Below, piece after piece: positions 11,691-23,376 of a DNA stretch of 64,000 nucleotides. How positions within the stretch are numbered: the first letter of the stretch is position 1; every line of letters starts with the position of its first letter. Below the pieces are notes generated by a model that did no database searches, was not told where the DNA came from, and worked only from the letters and a program-made list of their open reading frames with translations. Location: positions 434,001 through 498,000 of the forward strand of contig VJWM01000173.1 of the NCBI GenBank assembly GCA_010909165.1, in the 5' to 3' direction. The position numbers were made by a program, and so were the translations under genes. The stretch is from Anthoceros angustus. Its lineage: Eukaryota; Streptophyta; Anthocerotopsida; Anthocerotales; Anthocerotaceae.

Positions 11691-12720
11691 TCCGTCACAC
11701 TTGGTGAAGGACGGTACTTTCGAGCTAGAGTTGGCGGGCGATTGCCTCCTCACAAGATCTGTTGCTCTGGTCGCGTGGTTGCTGAGGTCGTCGCATGACC
11801 TCTATGTCTTCCGCCGTACCGATCACACTTCCTCGACCGCTCCCGCCATGGCCGCTGCTCGAGAGGAGTTCGCAAAGGTGACTCCTATTATGGCATTCTC
11901 GGCTTGGACATATTAATCATGATAAGCTTTTAGAGATGTCTAGGCGGGATTTATTTAGGATAAGCTACCACACTTTTCACTCCTCCGTTGTGAACCTTGT
12001 ATATATGCTAAACAACGTAGCTTCCCCCTATCTACACGCCCGTCGGGCTACTCATTGGAGTTGGTCCATGTTGATCTTTGTGGTCTCCCGTCCCTTCACT
12101 TGGCGCGCCGCACTTTATGACTATTGATGACTATAGTCGCTATACCTTTGCTATTCCTCAAGTTGAAGAGTGATTCCTTGGCTCCTTTACTCCTTTTGTC
12201 ACTATGGGTGCAAACCGGTTGCAAGCTTGATTGCATTAGATCGACAATGCGGAGAATTAAATAACCGCAATTTAAGGACTTACATCTTGAGAGGGGATTA
12301 TCCGTGGGTTCGGTTCCTATACTTCTCGGCAGAATGGGGTTCTTGAAAAGGCCAGCAGCGATCGCCGCCATGGCCGCGCTAGCTCGGCTCCCAAACCCTT
12401 CAGGCGGCGGTTAATCTGCGGCGTATCTCCGCAGGTTCTTTCAAGTCGGTTCTGGCGGACACCCTTTGAGTCCATGGATATAAGCCTCTTATTACTCATC
12501 TTGGATTTTGGCTGCCCGCTAATATTCCTTCGCCGCGACAAGCTTTACGCTCGTGCTCAGGTATTTGTTAATGGCGAGGACCGTAAGGCTTATAAACTGG
12601 TTGACTTGGATACCCATGCTATTGTATATGCTCTGTCACTTTTGATGAGGCTCGGTTAGCATCGCTCGTTACGAGTCCATGGATTACCGGCTCCTTGGAC
12701 ACGCTTCTTCCGACCAGTGA
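11690..12720 (+). pseudogene. Copia-1 integrase, frameshifted
   Basis: An HHCC zinc finger is visible: GHINHDKL at about 11908-11930 and CEPCIYAKQ at about 11990-12015. The core catalytic start VDLCGPL is at about 12066-12090, with DDYSRYTFAIP at about 12126-12160. The C-terminal part reads RKAYKLVDLDTHAIVY at about 12580-12630. The enzyme would insert element DNA into the genome. The middle, including the second Asp/Glu region, is reduced by deletions compared with copia consensus. Confidence 0.7.
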
Positions 12721-13079
12721 CCTTATGCGAGTTTTGACTCACCTCTTTCCGGACTCGGTCCCGCCCTTTGCTCCATCCGGCCTCTTCACCTCAAGCGGCA
12801 CCTATACCTATTTCACGCTCGAGAGGGGAAGATGACAGCCATTGTTGATCCTTATGAAACAGAGACTTTGGTGCTCTTAATTCCACAAGACCCAGAGCAG
12901 TTCTGCTCCACCTTCTCCGTAACACTTGATCCATTCAGCGGTATCCTTCGTCATCGTCAACCGAGACACCTCGGAATGAGATCCCTTTGATTTAGAGTTC
13001 AATCAAGGCTACACACCACCGCCTGCAGTCATTTCAACGCCTTGATGTTGCCCCTTGAGAGGAGATCCTCTCACTCTTC

Positions 13080-13870
13080 AAGAGGCATATTCGACTGATG
13101 CGCTAAGTGGAAGTTTGCTATTGATGATGAATATAATTCTCTTATCAAAAACAATACCTGGACTCTAGTAAACTTGCCGAAAGGCAGAACTACTGTCAAA
13201 TGCAAGTGGGTTCTCAAAACTAAATTCCAGGAGGTTGAACCTCGTATTCGCTATAAGGCGAGACTAGTGGCTAAGGGTTATAGTCAGAAAGAGGGAGTGG
13301 ACTATCAGGGCGATAAGGTTTATTCACCTGTAGTCAAGGCTGCTTCCGTGAGAATGCTCCTGGCTTTATGTGCCGAGCTTAATCTGGAAATTTATCAGCT
13401 TGATGTTTGCTTTTCCTTTATGGTCATCGCAAGAAGAGATCTATATGGATCAACGAAGACTATGAAGATGAGCAATACCCAAACAAGGTGTGTAAACTTA
13501 TTCGTTCTATTTACGGACTAAAGCAAAGCCCACGTTTATGGTATGAGAGAATGGACTCTTACCTCAAGAAGATAGGTTTATCCAAAGTGAAGCGACACCA
13601 ATATCTATGTACTCATGAGGACAGCTCCCTTGTCTGGTTGCACTATATGTTGATGACTTAGTTATTCCAGCAACAATATTGAACTAGTTAACAAGATTAA
13701 AGTGACCTTAGTAAAGAATTCGAGATGAAGGATCTCGGCAAAGTTAAATATATTCTTGGTATGCATGTACATAGAGATACCACGGTGCTATATCTCCATC
13801 AAGGAAGATATGTAGCTGGTATGTTAAAACGCTTCAATTTGGAGAATGCACGTCGCCACACGCCGTGGAG
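13080..13870 (+). pseudogene. Copia-1 reverse transcriptase
   Basis: The longest open stretch (13174-13521) gives KCKWVLKTKF, RYKARLVAKGYSQKEGVDY and YSPVVKAASVRMLLALCAE, all standard copia RT blocks. LYGLKQSPRLWYERM-like text follows in the next frame at about 13510-13550. The YVDD catalytic motif is at 13646-13657, and FEMKDLGKVKYILGMH at about 13720-13770. It synthesises element cDNA. There are at least three frame changes. Confidence 0.8.
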
Positions 13871-13879
13871 TTAAGCTTT

Positions 13880-14500
13880 CATCACTACATCCACAATCGA
13901 GCAGGAAAGAAAGAGATGGAAAATATTCCTTATCGTATGGGAGTTGGTACTCTCATGTTCTTGAGTAATCGACCGGACGATATCTCAAATCATAAATGCT
14001 ATTGCTCGTTCTCGGAGAATCCGAGGAAAGGATCACGGGTTGCTCTCAAGCGCATCATGCGGTACCTCAAGGGTACTCCAAATTATGGCCTCTGCTTCAA
14101 GCCTAGCGGAAAGCATCTCTTGACATGCTTTGTCGATGCGATTGGGCTTGACGACACCGAAAAAGTATCTCGATATTGCTTTCTTGGCTCCACTGTTAAT
14201 TGGTCTTGTAGAAAACAAGCTGCAATATTATCATCAGCAATCGACAAAGCACTCACTGAAGCCACGAAGAGGTGAATGGGAAAGAAAGCTATGTGAAGAT
14301 TTGGATATGAAGCGGGAAGAATAGCATGCTTAATTGTGACAATATGTCACCATTGCTGTCGCTAATCCGTCTTTCATGCGCGCAAGCATATTGAGATTCA
14401 ACACCATTATATTCGTGACGCGAGAGGAATTGTTAAGATGCGTATGTACCCACATACACAGATATCTTGACAAAATCCTTGCGAAGTTCAAACACGCTTC
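13880..14500 (+). pseudogene. Copia-1 RNase H and C-terminal tail
   Basis: The blocks YRMGVGTLMFLS, ALKRIMRYLKGTPNYGLCF, CFVDA, VNWSCRKQAA and ALTEATK lie at 13936-14275, then CEDLDM near 14292. This is the copia RNase H domain that removes the RNA strand from hybrids. The end reads a TDILTK-like tail at about 14460 and runs to a purine-rich tract before the 3' LTR. Confidence 0.75.
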
Positions 14501-14740
14501 CACAGAGAAGGGCTTGGATTGGTTGTTGTGACTTTTGCCTGGACCGATCACACATTTGGTGAGGCGTATCTTATCTCGAGCGTTCGATTACTTGAAGTTG
14601 TGCTATTGTAGACCGCTTCAATCTTACTTGCGACCGGTGATCGGTGAGTTGAGTTTAGTTGAAGACCGTAGTACTTATACAATACTCCGACAAATGATTA
14701 TTAGTTCTTTGATTTAGATAACCCAACTAGTCGAGAGGAG

Positions 14741-14921
14741 AGTTAGAAATGCATGCGTTGGTTATGGTTAGCTTAGCTAAACCCGTGGTCATACCCTTTG
14801 GTATCTAGTACCGAAGAGGTACAACTCTTCAGACACAGGCTATAAAAGCCCACCTCTTGTAATCAATTGTATCAATTAGTAAAGCACTATCTTTGATCAA
14901 ACGCTTCCGCAAAGCACCTCA
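14741..14921 (+). repeat. Copia-1 3' LTR
   Basis: A purine-rich tract (GAGAGGAGAG, about 14733-14742) marks plus-strand priming. The LTR then follows with GTTGGTTATGGTTA, the TATA box CTATAAAAG at 14840-14848 and the shared end AAAGCACCTCA at 14911-14921. Confidence 0.75.
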
Positions 14922-14941
14922 AACTGGTCCACACTTTCATC

Positions 14942-15460
14942 TTGGTCCACATCCAAATCTTAGACCCATTCTTGCAGCAGTACAAGGAGGAAGTGGAACA
15001 AGGAGTAACGACGGAGCCATCTTTTCGTGCATGGATCCATGCGGTCGGGCGGTGGGAAGATTCGATCCATCTCACGGATGTGGCTGCGGTTATGGACGGG
15101 CCGTCCCTTTGGGCCACGGCATACAGGCACATGGCATGCAAGGAAGCCACCTTGGACGATCGCCCGCGGTGAAGTGACACGGGGCGGTGTGTTCACCGTC
15201 GTCATGGGGGCGAAGGAGGCGGACTTACTATGGCCATGTCCAAGAAATCCTGCGGGTCTCGTTTTGAAGTGCGAACCACTCATCCACGAAGGTGAAGTGG
15301 TTCGAGTGCAATCCATGCAGCGGTCTCCCGTTGATAGAAAGCGATCACGAGGTTTCCACCGCGTGTTCACTAGGCGCTATTATGCGTGTCGGGCGGATGA
15401 TGTCGATACCCCATTCATATGGCCAAATCAAGTGACCCGATGTATTCTACATGCGATGGG
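14942..15460 (+). pseudogene. Possible TNP2-like transposase C-terminal fragment
   Basis: Two overlapping frames give FLQQYKEEVEQG...FRAWIHAVG, then GGVFTVV, LKCEPLIHEGEVV, RYYACRADDVDTPFIWPNQV. The end, with a DxPFI...NQV phrase, resembles the tail of TNP2-type transposases (EPFI..SQ). This is a weak resemblance read by eye. Location upstream of the other domain and inside an element with a CACTA end supports it. Confidence 0.3.
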
Positions 15461-18400
15461 AGACGGAAGAGGGGTGGGCATTAGCGTGCCCACTCCCGCG
15501 GGGTGGAGGGAGGAGCGAAGGAGGCGTGATGGACAGCGTGGGCGGCTTTCGGATAGGAAGTGAAAGCGATCCATTGAAACCCTAACTAGCGAAACCCTCT
15601 ACTACCCGCATGTATGGACACGGCTTACAAGCTCAATTACGCCTTTAGGCTAATAACAAGAGATGCGAGATAGATTCGCACTATTCCCGAGATGTCGGAT
15701 GTTCGAAGTCAACAACAATTACGCTCTATGCCATCGTCTTCTTTTCCAAAAACTATCCAAAGATATGCGTAAGGTGGCGACCTCGGGTCATTTATGGCGG
15801 GCTTTGTCCGCGTCTCTCCACGACTTTAAGAAGGACCCACCAAGTTTGGCGCTCATCCACGAACCAAGCCCAAACATCGAGAGCCGGCACCAAGTCCATC
15901 CACGTGTGATTTCAAGTAAACACCTCCCTACCTCCACGCCGCGCGCTGCAGCATCCAAGGCATCTGCGTCGGACTCCGGTAGCGGCAACCGGTGGCGAGC
16001 TCCTTCTTCGCGATTCGGGCGCGGAGGCTGGCAGCCGAGCCGACCAGTGCGGATGATGCTCTCCATCTCCGTCGGAAAAGGATCCCTATTGGCGTCGCCG
16101 GTGCGGCCATTCGAGACACTTTCCACCGATGCACGCAAGTGCACAAAAGCGGTGGTGGCGGAAGGTCGGGCGGAAGCGCGAAAGTGAAGAGGTCGTCACC
16201 ACACACGGCAAGCTTGCGCGGGCCGCAGCCGCGATTTGGAACAATGGCCCCGAGGAATGGCTAACCATCGATGAATTATAGAAATGCGCGCCGCATCACG
16301 CGGCGCGCAACGACGGCCGGCGCACACAAGCGTCTGCGGGAATCAAGTTAGCGCGGTAAAGATTTTGTTCAAGCATGCACGCGCAACGACCCATTGCGAC
16401 AAGCATGTAGGTGTCTGCGAAAACAAGTGAATGGTGAGGGTGATGTATGCGGAACACATGGACATGTACCACATCGCAATGAAGGTCATGTGCCATGTAT
16501 AGGCAGAAAGATGGGATGCCGGAGGATATACCCTTCGATAATGGTGTGTAGCAAAACATCGAAAAACCCACGGATACTAGTACTTATTCATTCCCGCCAC
16601 CCAAGGACGACAGGCATATGGATGTATGGACACCACATACATACATGAAGCTAATGTGACATATATAGACAAGAGGTTGGGAGGACGGATGAATTATCCT
16701 TGGATAATGGAACGGGATGACATACATCGAATAGTGTATTAATACATTCAATAATGTATTAATACACTAATAAGTACTTAATTATTCCGACACCCAAGGA
16801 CGACCGCCTATAAATCTTTGGCGCATGTATGCGGAAAATATGGACATTTTCCACATACGGACATGTGGTCATGTGACATATGTAGGCAGGCAGGCATGTG
16901 ACATATGTAGGCACGACATGATCCTTGGCAAACCAACGATGCCGCATAAATTTGACCTTGGAGAATGGTATATATTAATATCCGAATTAAACGTGGACAA
17001 TGCTCGCATTATGCCCGACACCCAAGGACGACCGCCTATAAATGGTGAGGGCCTATGGATGGAGATGCGACGAGTCATCTCTTTTTATGACGATGCGCGG
17101 TATGTGACGGACACCAAAAGTGGCGCGTTCAAGGGAGGGCGTCGGGAGGATGTGTGAACCCGCACATCCATACCCTAGGACATTATCTGGGCGGAGGCGG
17201 ATGAAGGTCCGTGAGTCTCCGTGCGGAGGTGAATTTGAAGGAGAAGGCATCGACGCCCACGCTAGCGGACAACACGCCATCCCGAAAATACAAAGAGATG
17301 CCGGATAACACGGAGGAACTTGCAGGCGGTTCGTGATTCGATTCTTGCGTAATGTGTGCACATATGGGCGGAGGATGACGTCATTGGGGAGAATCTTCGA
17401 TTGCGGGGAGCTCGGGTATGCACCCTCTCTTTGGAATAGAGACACGGTAACCAGCCCTCATCGAGGAAGAAGTAGGAAATCGGAATGAATATCACACCCT
17501 TTCTTAGATGGAAAGGGCAAGCCGATAATGGCGTGTTTGGCGATGGCTTTGTTGCGATTGCATTGTGAGCGATGAGATTCATGTATGAAACTTGCCTTCC
17601 ACGCCGTTGCAAAGCCGGTTGTAACGAAGAGGAGTAAAGGAAGCGTGTAACACTTGTCACCCTATCGTCGCCATGCAATTGGAATGAGAACGGGTGGCAT
17701 GCGATAACAGAATGGAAAAGCGGCTGTAGTCCAGTGTAACAGTCGATCAGTGTGGCGAGTCCATCGGTTTTCTCACTCTGCATGTAAGGATGTGCCGGCA
17801 ATAAATTGCCATGTCAAAAACTATTCCCAGCAATTCCATCAATTGAAAACATCGGGGTCGGTAGGAGGCGGAGGGAGGTCTGGCGGTTTCGGCTGCCATG
17901 TCGAGATGGAGTCGAAGGAACAAGTTTCCCTTTGCTGGTGATTTCGTCACATGGCGCGGGCGAGTCAAGTCGAGCGGGTGGTCTTTTGTCCGGCGGCACG
18001 GCGCGGAGGGGCGAGGCAGCGGGTTTGAAAGAGGCTACAATCTGCGCCATTCCGCCGGTTTGCCATCTCGTTTACGCTGCCTTCCCATCTTGCGCTTTAT
18101 CCTAACCAAGTACGAAATGCCTTGCACATCGACAGGACCCAGCATTCGTGAGTCCGGCAATTCCTCGCCGGTTCCAGGAGAACTCCAGCTTCGAAGACAT
18201 GGTTTCGAAGTGCCTATACCTTTGCCGGACACGGTTAGTTTGAACATGTTCATGATGTCCGTTTGATACTAAAGCTTTGGCAGGCGCCGTCCTGTACCTT
18301 GGTCACGGTGACAACAGAATTTGCTGTTCAGAAGGAAGCATACGACGTCTTGGCCGGCGCCGATGTCGTGGTTGTGGTAGCGGAATTTCGAAGGGTGGAC

Positions 18401-18840
18401 ATTGGGAGCACATGGAAATGCCATATGGGATCCGGATGCGGATGGAGGACATGGATGTTGGGGAGGACCTCGAGGAAAATGTGACGAGGTTCCAGTTCAG
18501 AAGATGCCGAGTGTAATGGCACGCGGGTAGTGCCGCGTGGCTTCTTGCAGCAGCCCTCACACGAAGTGTGGGCGGGGAATTTTGCAGTGCGGGTCAGGCG
18601 GAGGCACCATGTTCTGCAAACATGGGCCAGCGGTTTGTGGGCGACATGGACAACAAGGAGCTGGTCGGAGCAATACTACGGAAAAGGGGATTGCGGTGGG
18701 TCCAGACCAACTTGGAGCTAACAAGTGGCGGGCAAGAGGAAGGGAATGTGGCGACGCCGGGCCGCCACCATTGACATTTGGTGGCCTCGGTGTGCCAGCA
18801 CAAGAAGTTCATGGAAGTCATCCAGCAAAGCGCAAGCGAG
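15460..18840. other. Interior of CACTA-like remnant 1, no supportable gene
   Basis: GC-rich, frames short on both strands. Within it, 16.7-17.05 kb holds a repeated phrase CACCCAAGGACGACCGCCTATAAAT (near 16790 and 17020) with ACATATGTAGGCA duplicates near 16878 and 16900. I see no promoter, RNA or protein I can name. Confidence 0.4.
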
Positions 18841-18849
18841 ATTCCGGGC

Positions 18850-19330
18850 AAATGGGCGACTTGTCGCGAGCAAGGAGGAAGGCGTGCGGTGAAGTGGCTT
18901 CCGGTTCCCGATCTCTGGTGAAGTCCATGATTAGGTCGGAGTTTAGTCAAGTACACCGAGCGGAACAACGATATGTGGGCGGCAAAGGCATACGCCTTAG
19001 CGGAGAAGAGAGTAGGGAAAAAAGCGCAGCTTTGAAACCTCCAGGCGGATGAAAAGGTGTGGAGGATATTGTCACATGGGCACGAGTTGAACTCGGACAA
19101 CACGGGAACTTTTGCCGTCAAGGCATCGCTTGCGACAAAGGCGAGATTGAGAAATCCAATGGACAAGGGCCAAACCCATGGGGCAGTGTGGGCCTTGGGG
19201 TGGAGTTCAAGTTCCAAGAAAAGTATGGGAGAGCCCCAACCGGCGAAGAATCACGAATTTGGTGCACTCGGCCACTAGCGAAAATGCATGAAGCGTGGGA
19301 TGTGATGAGCGGAGAACCACTGTGAGACTT
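18850..19330 (+). pseudogene. Unknown transposon domain with GPNPWG core, copy 1
   Basis: The reading from about 18955 gives MWAAKAYALAEKRVGKKAQL, then a frame change, then 19059-19325 giving EIEKSNGQGPNPWG, VEFKFQEKYGRAPTGEESRI and MHEAWDVMSGEPL. The same arrangement occurs in the second CACTA-like remnant (minus strand, about 49.9-49.2 kb). The shared pattern is a G.GPNPWG turn, an aromatic YG..P step and an acidic E-E run. I do not recognise the family; a TNP1-like accessory transposase is a guess from position. Confidence 0.45.
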
Positions 19331-20684
19331 TCGAAAGATGCGGGTCATAATAAGGGCTCAACGCGATGCCAAAACCCTTGAGGCCAAGCGCAATTCGGGT
19401 AAGTGTGCGAATTAATTCCGATTCGGATGTTGGTGCCGAGATGAGGATGAAGACGGTGGGGAAGAGCCGGATGGGGATGACACATACGAGGACACAAATT
19501 CCGAGGGGCGGTGCTTGGGAGGGCGAGGGACGGAGAAGAGTATGCGAGAAGAGGGGAAGGACGGTGCATGGGGATGAAGACAAGGCAGAATGGAAAAAGC
19601 GCGGCATCTCACACATATGCACATCGAGTCACTAGGTGGAGGGGCATCGTCGAGACAACGATTTCGAGGAAGTGTATACTCGTTCTCGGGCCGACAGAAG
19701 CGGCGATAGGTGGCCACGTCTTGGCGGAGGCGAGGGGCGCGAGGGGCGTGGCGGTGAAGACAAAGGCCTCGGCGTCGAAGGGAAGGAGAGGCGAAATCCG
19801 GTGAGGCGTCTTGATGGACTCATGAGGTTTGGGCTGCACAGTTAGTTACGCACTAATGTTTCTTCTCATGCAGCTGGCGGTCATGGGCGTCGGCAATGTG
19901 GAGGGCTGCAACCATCCGCGAAGAGAACCAAGCGATGGAAAGGCACAAAGCGGAAAGGAGCACGGCACATATCACGGAATGCGAAAAGAGCCAAAGGCCG
20001 CAAAAGTGTCATATGATGCAATGATCAAATCGCCCGCGCGAGTATAATTAGATGTCGAGGCGAAACTACAAAACCCATGAAATGACATCGACATGTGCTT
20101 AGCGATGGGTGTAACCCACAGTGTATTGTGATTTTGACCCGAAATAACGCGACTTCAGTATAGCATCGACCGTATACCGACGTATGTATCAAATAGCGGA
20201 CATGACATCTTGTCGACATACTGATCGGACGTATATCGGCGAGTTCGAGGCGTACATGGGGCCCGTGGGATGTACATGCCACATGTCCGGGCGGGGCGTG
20301 TGGCTCGGGACATGAGCCGTTACACACCGCCGAAAGGACCGGCGTGCTGGTGGAATGATTCGGGAGGCGGAGGGGATGTCGAGCGTGTTAAGTTTGAAAA
20401 CAAACCCGATGGGTAATTAATGCGTGGACCGGAAGGCCACAAACTCGACAAGGCGGAACCGAACGACTCGACCACCGGGCCCAAAGTGTGTAACAAATTT
20501 TGTTGTCACGACCTTCATATTCTGAGGTTTTATAACGGATCCGAGGCCGGACACGGCCTAATCCATGTTACAAAACCGGCATAAACGTTACAAAAACCCC
20601 GAATCCTGTTATAAAACACCATAACATGGACACCATGTTTCTAGTAGTGCTTGCTACCTCGGCTTCCGCACGGAGCAAAGAATT

Positions 20685-21370
20685 TTGAAAATAGTCCCAA
20701 TAGTAGTCTCCATGAGGCTTGTCAGGCGAAAGTGTATACCTTCATGTTTGTGCTTGATCATTAGATCCGAGTCTTCCAGGCAGTGTTGGGCAATTGTTGT
20801 TGGTTCTTCCTCGTCCCACACTCCTGTTGCGACGTTGAACTTCTCAGGCTCCGAGTATTTTGATAAGGTCTGTGATCTGCCTATCCTGCCTTCTTTCTAT
20901 GGGTCACCGTCTGAAGATCCAGACGAGCACCTGTCCCTGTTCGAATGACTGATAAAAGCCAAGATGATATCATGCAGTGATAAGGAATGTGTTAAATACT
21001 TTTCCACCTCCATGCACGTGAAGGCAAAGGCCCGGTTTCAGGAATGAGGCGACTCCAGTAGGATTGATTGATCGATCCTCGAGACTGCATTCCTCACTCA
21101 ATTCCGACACAAGACCTTTTGAGAAAGACTGTAAGGAGAATTTGAGTTGCTTGGACCCAAAAAGATGGCGAGGACTTACCAGCTATATCGATTACACGTG
21201 CATGTTGGTGAAAAGGTTGGGCTATGCCACCAATTGATGAAGCCAATATGAAACGGGTGAAAAACAAGTTTGTCCGAGGAATCTATGACGAGTTCTTCTC
21301 GCGATTCTGGCCATTTCACAATGAATTGGCCGAGGACAAACCAGTTCGATCACTTCCCCAAGAATGGGGA
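20685..21370 (+). pseudogene. Ty3/gypsy gag fragment
   Basis: The frame from about 20835 reads FSGSEYFDKVCDLPILPSF and GSPSEDPDEHLSLFE. It continues after a stop with IKAKMISCSDKECVKYF and STSMHVKAKARF, then LETAFLTQF. The FYG-S-DP-HL layout and the later A..W-like region are those of retrotransposon gag. No LTR or pol is attached, and stops interrupt it. Confidence 0.45.
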
Positions 21371-21399
21371 GGGAGGTGGTAGTATGGGGGGTGCAGGTT

Positions 21400-22560
21400 A
21401 GAGATGCATTTGCGGAAGCGTCTTGCATCAAGCAGATGCTTTATTAACAATGATAGAGTTTGATTCATAGGTGGGCTTATAAAGGATGGTTACGAGGGGG
21501 TGTGTCCTTCACTAGCCTGTTAGTTAACTAACTACCCACTAGCAAAGTCTAGCTTGACTAGTCTATATTGGGTCTAGTCTAGTCGACCTTAACCAACGTG
21601 GTTTGCACTACTTCCAACTCTTCCTCTCAGACACGTTGAGTTATTTGAGATCTCCATAAAATAAAAGAAGACCACTCGTCATCGGAGTCTTGCAATGTGC
21701 TATAGTCTTCTACTCGCCTGTCCCAACTCACGGTCGGACTCCCTCGTCTTGAGGATCACCGGCTCACTCACGGAGTAGAACACGGTTGTGGCCGAGGCGG
21801 GAAGCAGGCAATTTGTCAACTTCAAGTAATGGAATATAAGATAAAAGCCTCACCATATGAGCGACTTGTCTAGCATCATAAAGCTACTACAGTCTTCTAA
21901 TCCAAGCCCTTCTTTGTGGAAGTAGTGTTTAAACTTGGGCAAGGATTTTGTCAACACATGTGTTGTGTTATCGTCTGTTGGTACATACCGTACCTTTACT
22001 ATTCCCCTTTATGTGGTATCACGAATATAATGATGTTGAATCTTTACGTGTTTCGTGTGTGCATAGAATACGGGGTCAACAACTAAAGCAATTGTTGACA
22101 TGTTACCATGGTTAAGTATTGTTGGCCCTTCCTGCAGCATACCCAAATCCTTGCATAGCTTTCCTTCCCACTCAGCCTCCTCAGTGGCTTTTGTGAGTAC
22201 CATATTCTGATTTTGTTGATGAAAGTGAAACGACTACTTGTTTCCTACAAGTCCAATTGACAGAAAAGCCTGGCAAGAAAGCAATATGCTGAGATACTTT
22301 TCGTGGTGTATGCATCTGAAGCCCAATTTGCATCCACGTAGCATGAAACCAGAAGGCGCTTTTGACCACTAGGTTTGTAGCAGAGGCCAAAATTTGGTGT
22401 ACCCTTAAGCTACCGCATAATGCATTTGAGAGAAACCCAGTGATCTCATCCTTGGTTCTTTGAGAACTGAGCAACAACATTCATGGTGTTTGAGATATCA
22501 GGTCTTATCTAATTACTCAAGAACATAAAAGAGTACCAACTGCCATGCGATAGGTTACAA
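21400..22560 (-). mobile_element. Truncated Copia element: RNase H plus 3' LTR
   Basis: The minus strand from about 22480 to 22010 carries copia RNase H blocks: FSVNWTCRKQVVVSLSSTKS, ALTKATEEAEWEGKLCKDLG and AHTKHVKIQHHYIRD. The tail runs to about 21900 with a segment like the end of Copia-1 (VDKIL, KGLD). An LTR-like end follows. On the minus strand it finishes TTAATAAAGCATCTGC and GACGCTTCCGCAAATGCA, related to the LTR end of Copia-1. A TATAAGC-type promoter candidate lies near 21475. The 5' part is missing. Confidence 0.65.
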
Positions 22561-22591
22561 ACTCCATATTCTTTTTGTCCTTTTCAAACTG

Positions 22592-22690
22592 AGGACAGGA
22601 GGCAGATGAGAGCTTAACACCAACAACACCTGGAGTGTTTCTTCAGACTGAGGGCAGGAGGCAGATGAAAGCTTAACACCAACAACATTT
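22592..22690. repeat. 59-bp imperfect tandem duplication
   Basis: The phrase GGCAGATGARAGCTTAACAC with CAACAAC occurs at about 22600 and 22659 and is flanked by matching CAGACTGAGG-type sequence. Two copies only; no known role. Confidence 0.7.
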
Positions 22691-22934
22691 GGAGTGACTG
22701 CAGCTTGTGCGTTTGAGACCCGCTATTTGAAGAACGCCATAAAGTAGGAAAGGGACAGCTTGATAAACATTGGCACAAGACTTGATAAAATGTATCAAAA
22801 TACTTAACCATCGCCCCCTGCGCTTCATGGGTGAGAGAAATGAGTTAGCAGCCAACTCGCATCCCACTACATTGTGATGTGAGTGCGCTGAATTATATTT
22901 TGTGTGGTTGCATGACTATATTTGATGCATATGC

Positions 22935-22998
22935 AAAGCTTATGGCAATGAATTGCGTTCTTGACGAAAGAAGAACGCAATTCATTGCCATAAGCTTT
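22935..22998. repeat. Perfect 28-bp-arm hairpin
   Basis: The left arm 22935-22962 (AAAGCTTATGGCAATGAATT onward) and right arm 22971-22998 are exact reverse complements around an 8-base loop GACGAAAG. The loop sequence with preceding TT recurs right after the right arm (22998-23007). No coding sequence covers it. Confidence 0.9.
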
Positions 22999-22999
22999 G

Positions 23000-23376
23000 A
23001 CGAAAGAATTGTTAGCTAGTGGGATACTGTGACACCTGCACGGCAAGGGCGTTGTCGATGCCTCTGTGGGCTTTCTTTACCTTCCGTCTCTATGCGACTC
23101 CCTTTGACACCTGCAGCGCACAGTTGCACAGTATCTGCAGTGGCAGGACAGGGCACCATGTTGCTTTGTTTTGAAGTGAATCTAGTGGTGATGTATGTAC
23201 ATACCTCGTGATGAAATCAGCAACTTCCTGTATCAGATCCATGCCTGCAGACTCCAGAATCGAAAGTCAAGTTGACCTTACGACGAATTTCAAGGTGATG
23301 CTGAGCGGCAACTTGTGGGCCCGCTTGAGAAACTGAGGCAACCAGACGCCACACTGTCTAGCTGATTCAGCCTTCA
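23000..23376. other. Region downstream of the PPR gene
   Basis: No gene is seen. This stretch lies just 3' of the minus-strand PPR gene and should hold its 3' untranslated region. No clear AATAAA was picked out on the minus strand. Confidence 0.3.

Larger units (their letters stand above)
8475..14921 (+). mobile_element. Copia-1: Ty1/copia element with two LTRs
   Basis: LTR-like ends (about 8475-8654 and 14741-14921) share the TATA region and the block TCTTGTAATCAATTG through AAAGCACCTCA. The interior holds a Met-tRNA-type primer site, a 1.9-kb leader, then gag, protease, integrase, RT and RNase H in Ty1/copia order. The catalytic YVDD of RT is intact at 13646-13657, but the frame is broken by many one- to four-base indels. 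Copia-2 at 50.6 kb belongs to the same family and supports the limits. The outer edge of the left LTR is estimated by homology with Copia-2. Confidence 0.85.
14930..20649 (+). mobile_element. CACTA-like DNA transposon remnant 1
   Basis: The right end reads TTTCTAGTAGTG at 20638-20649, the inverse of CACTACTAGAAA, the classic terminal inverted repeat of plant CACTA (En/Spm) elements. Subterminal DNA (20480-20630) is rich in GTTACAAA-type motifs, also typical. Coding debris on the plus strand points to this end: a possible TNP2 C-terminal piece at about 14.95-15.45 kb and a repeated unknown domain at about 18.85-19.33 kb. The left end is not visible; it abuts the Copia-1 LTR. Confidence 0.6.
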
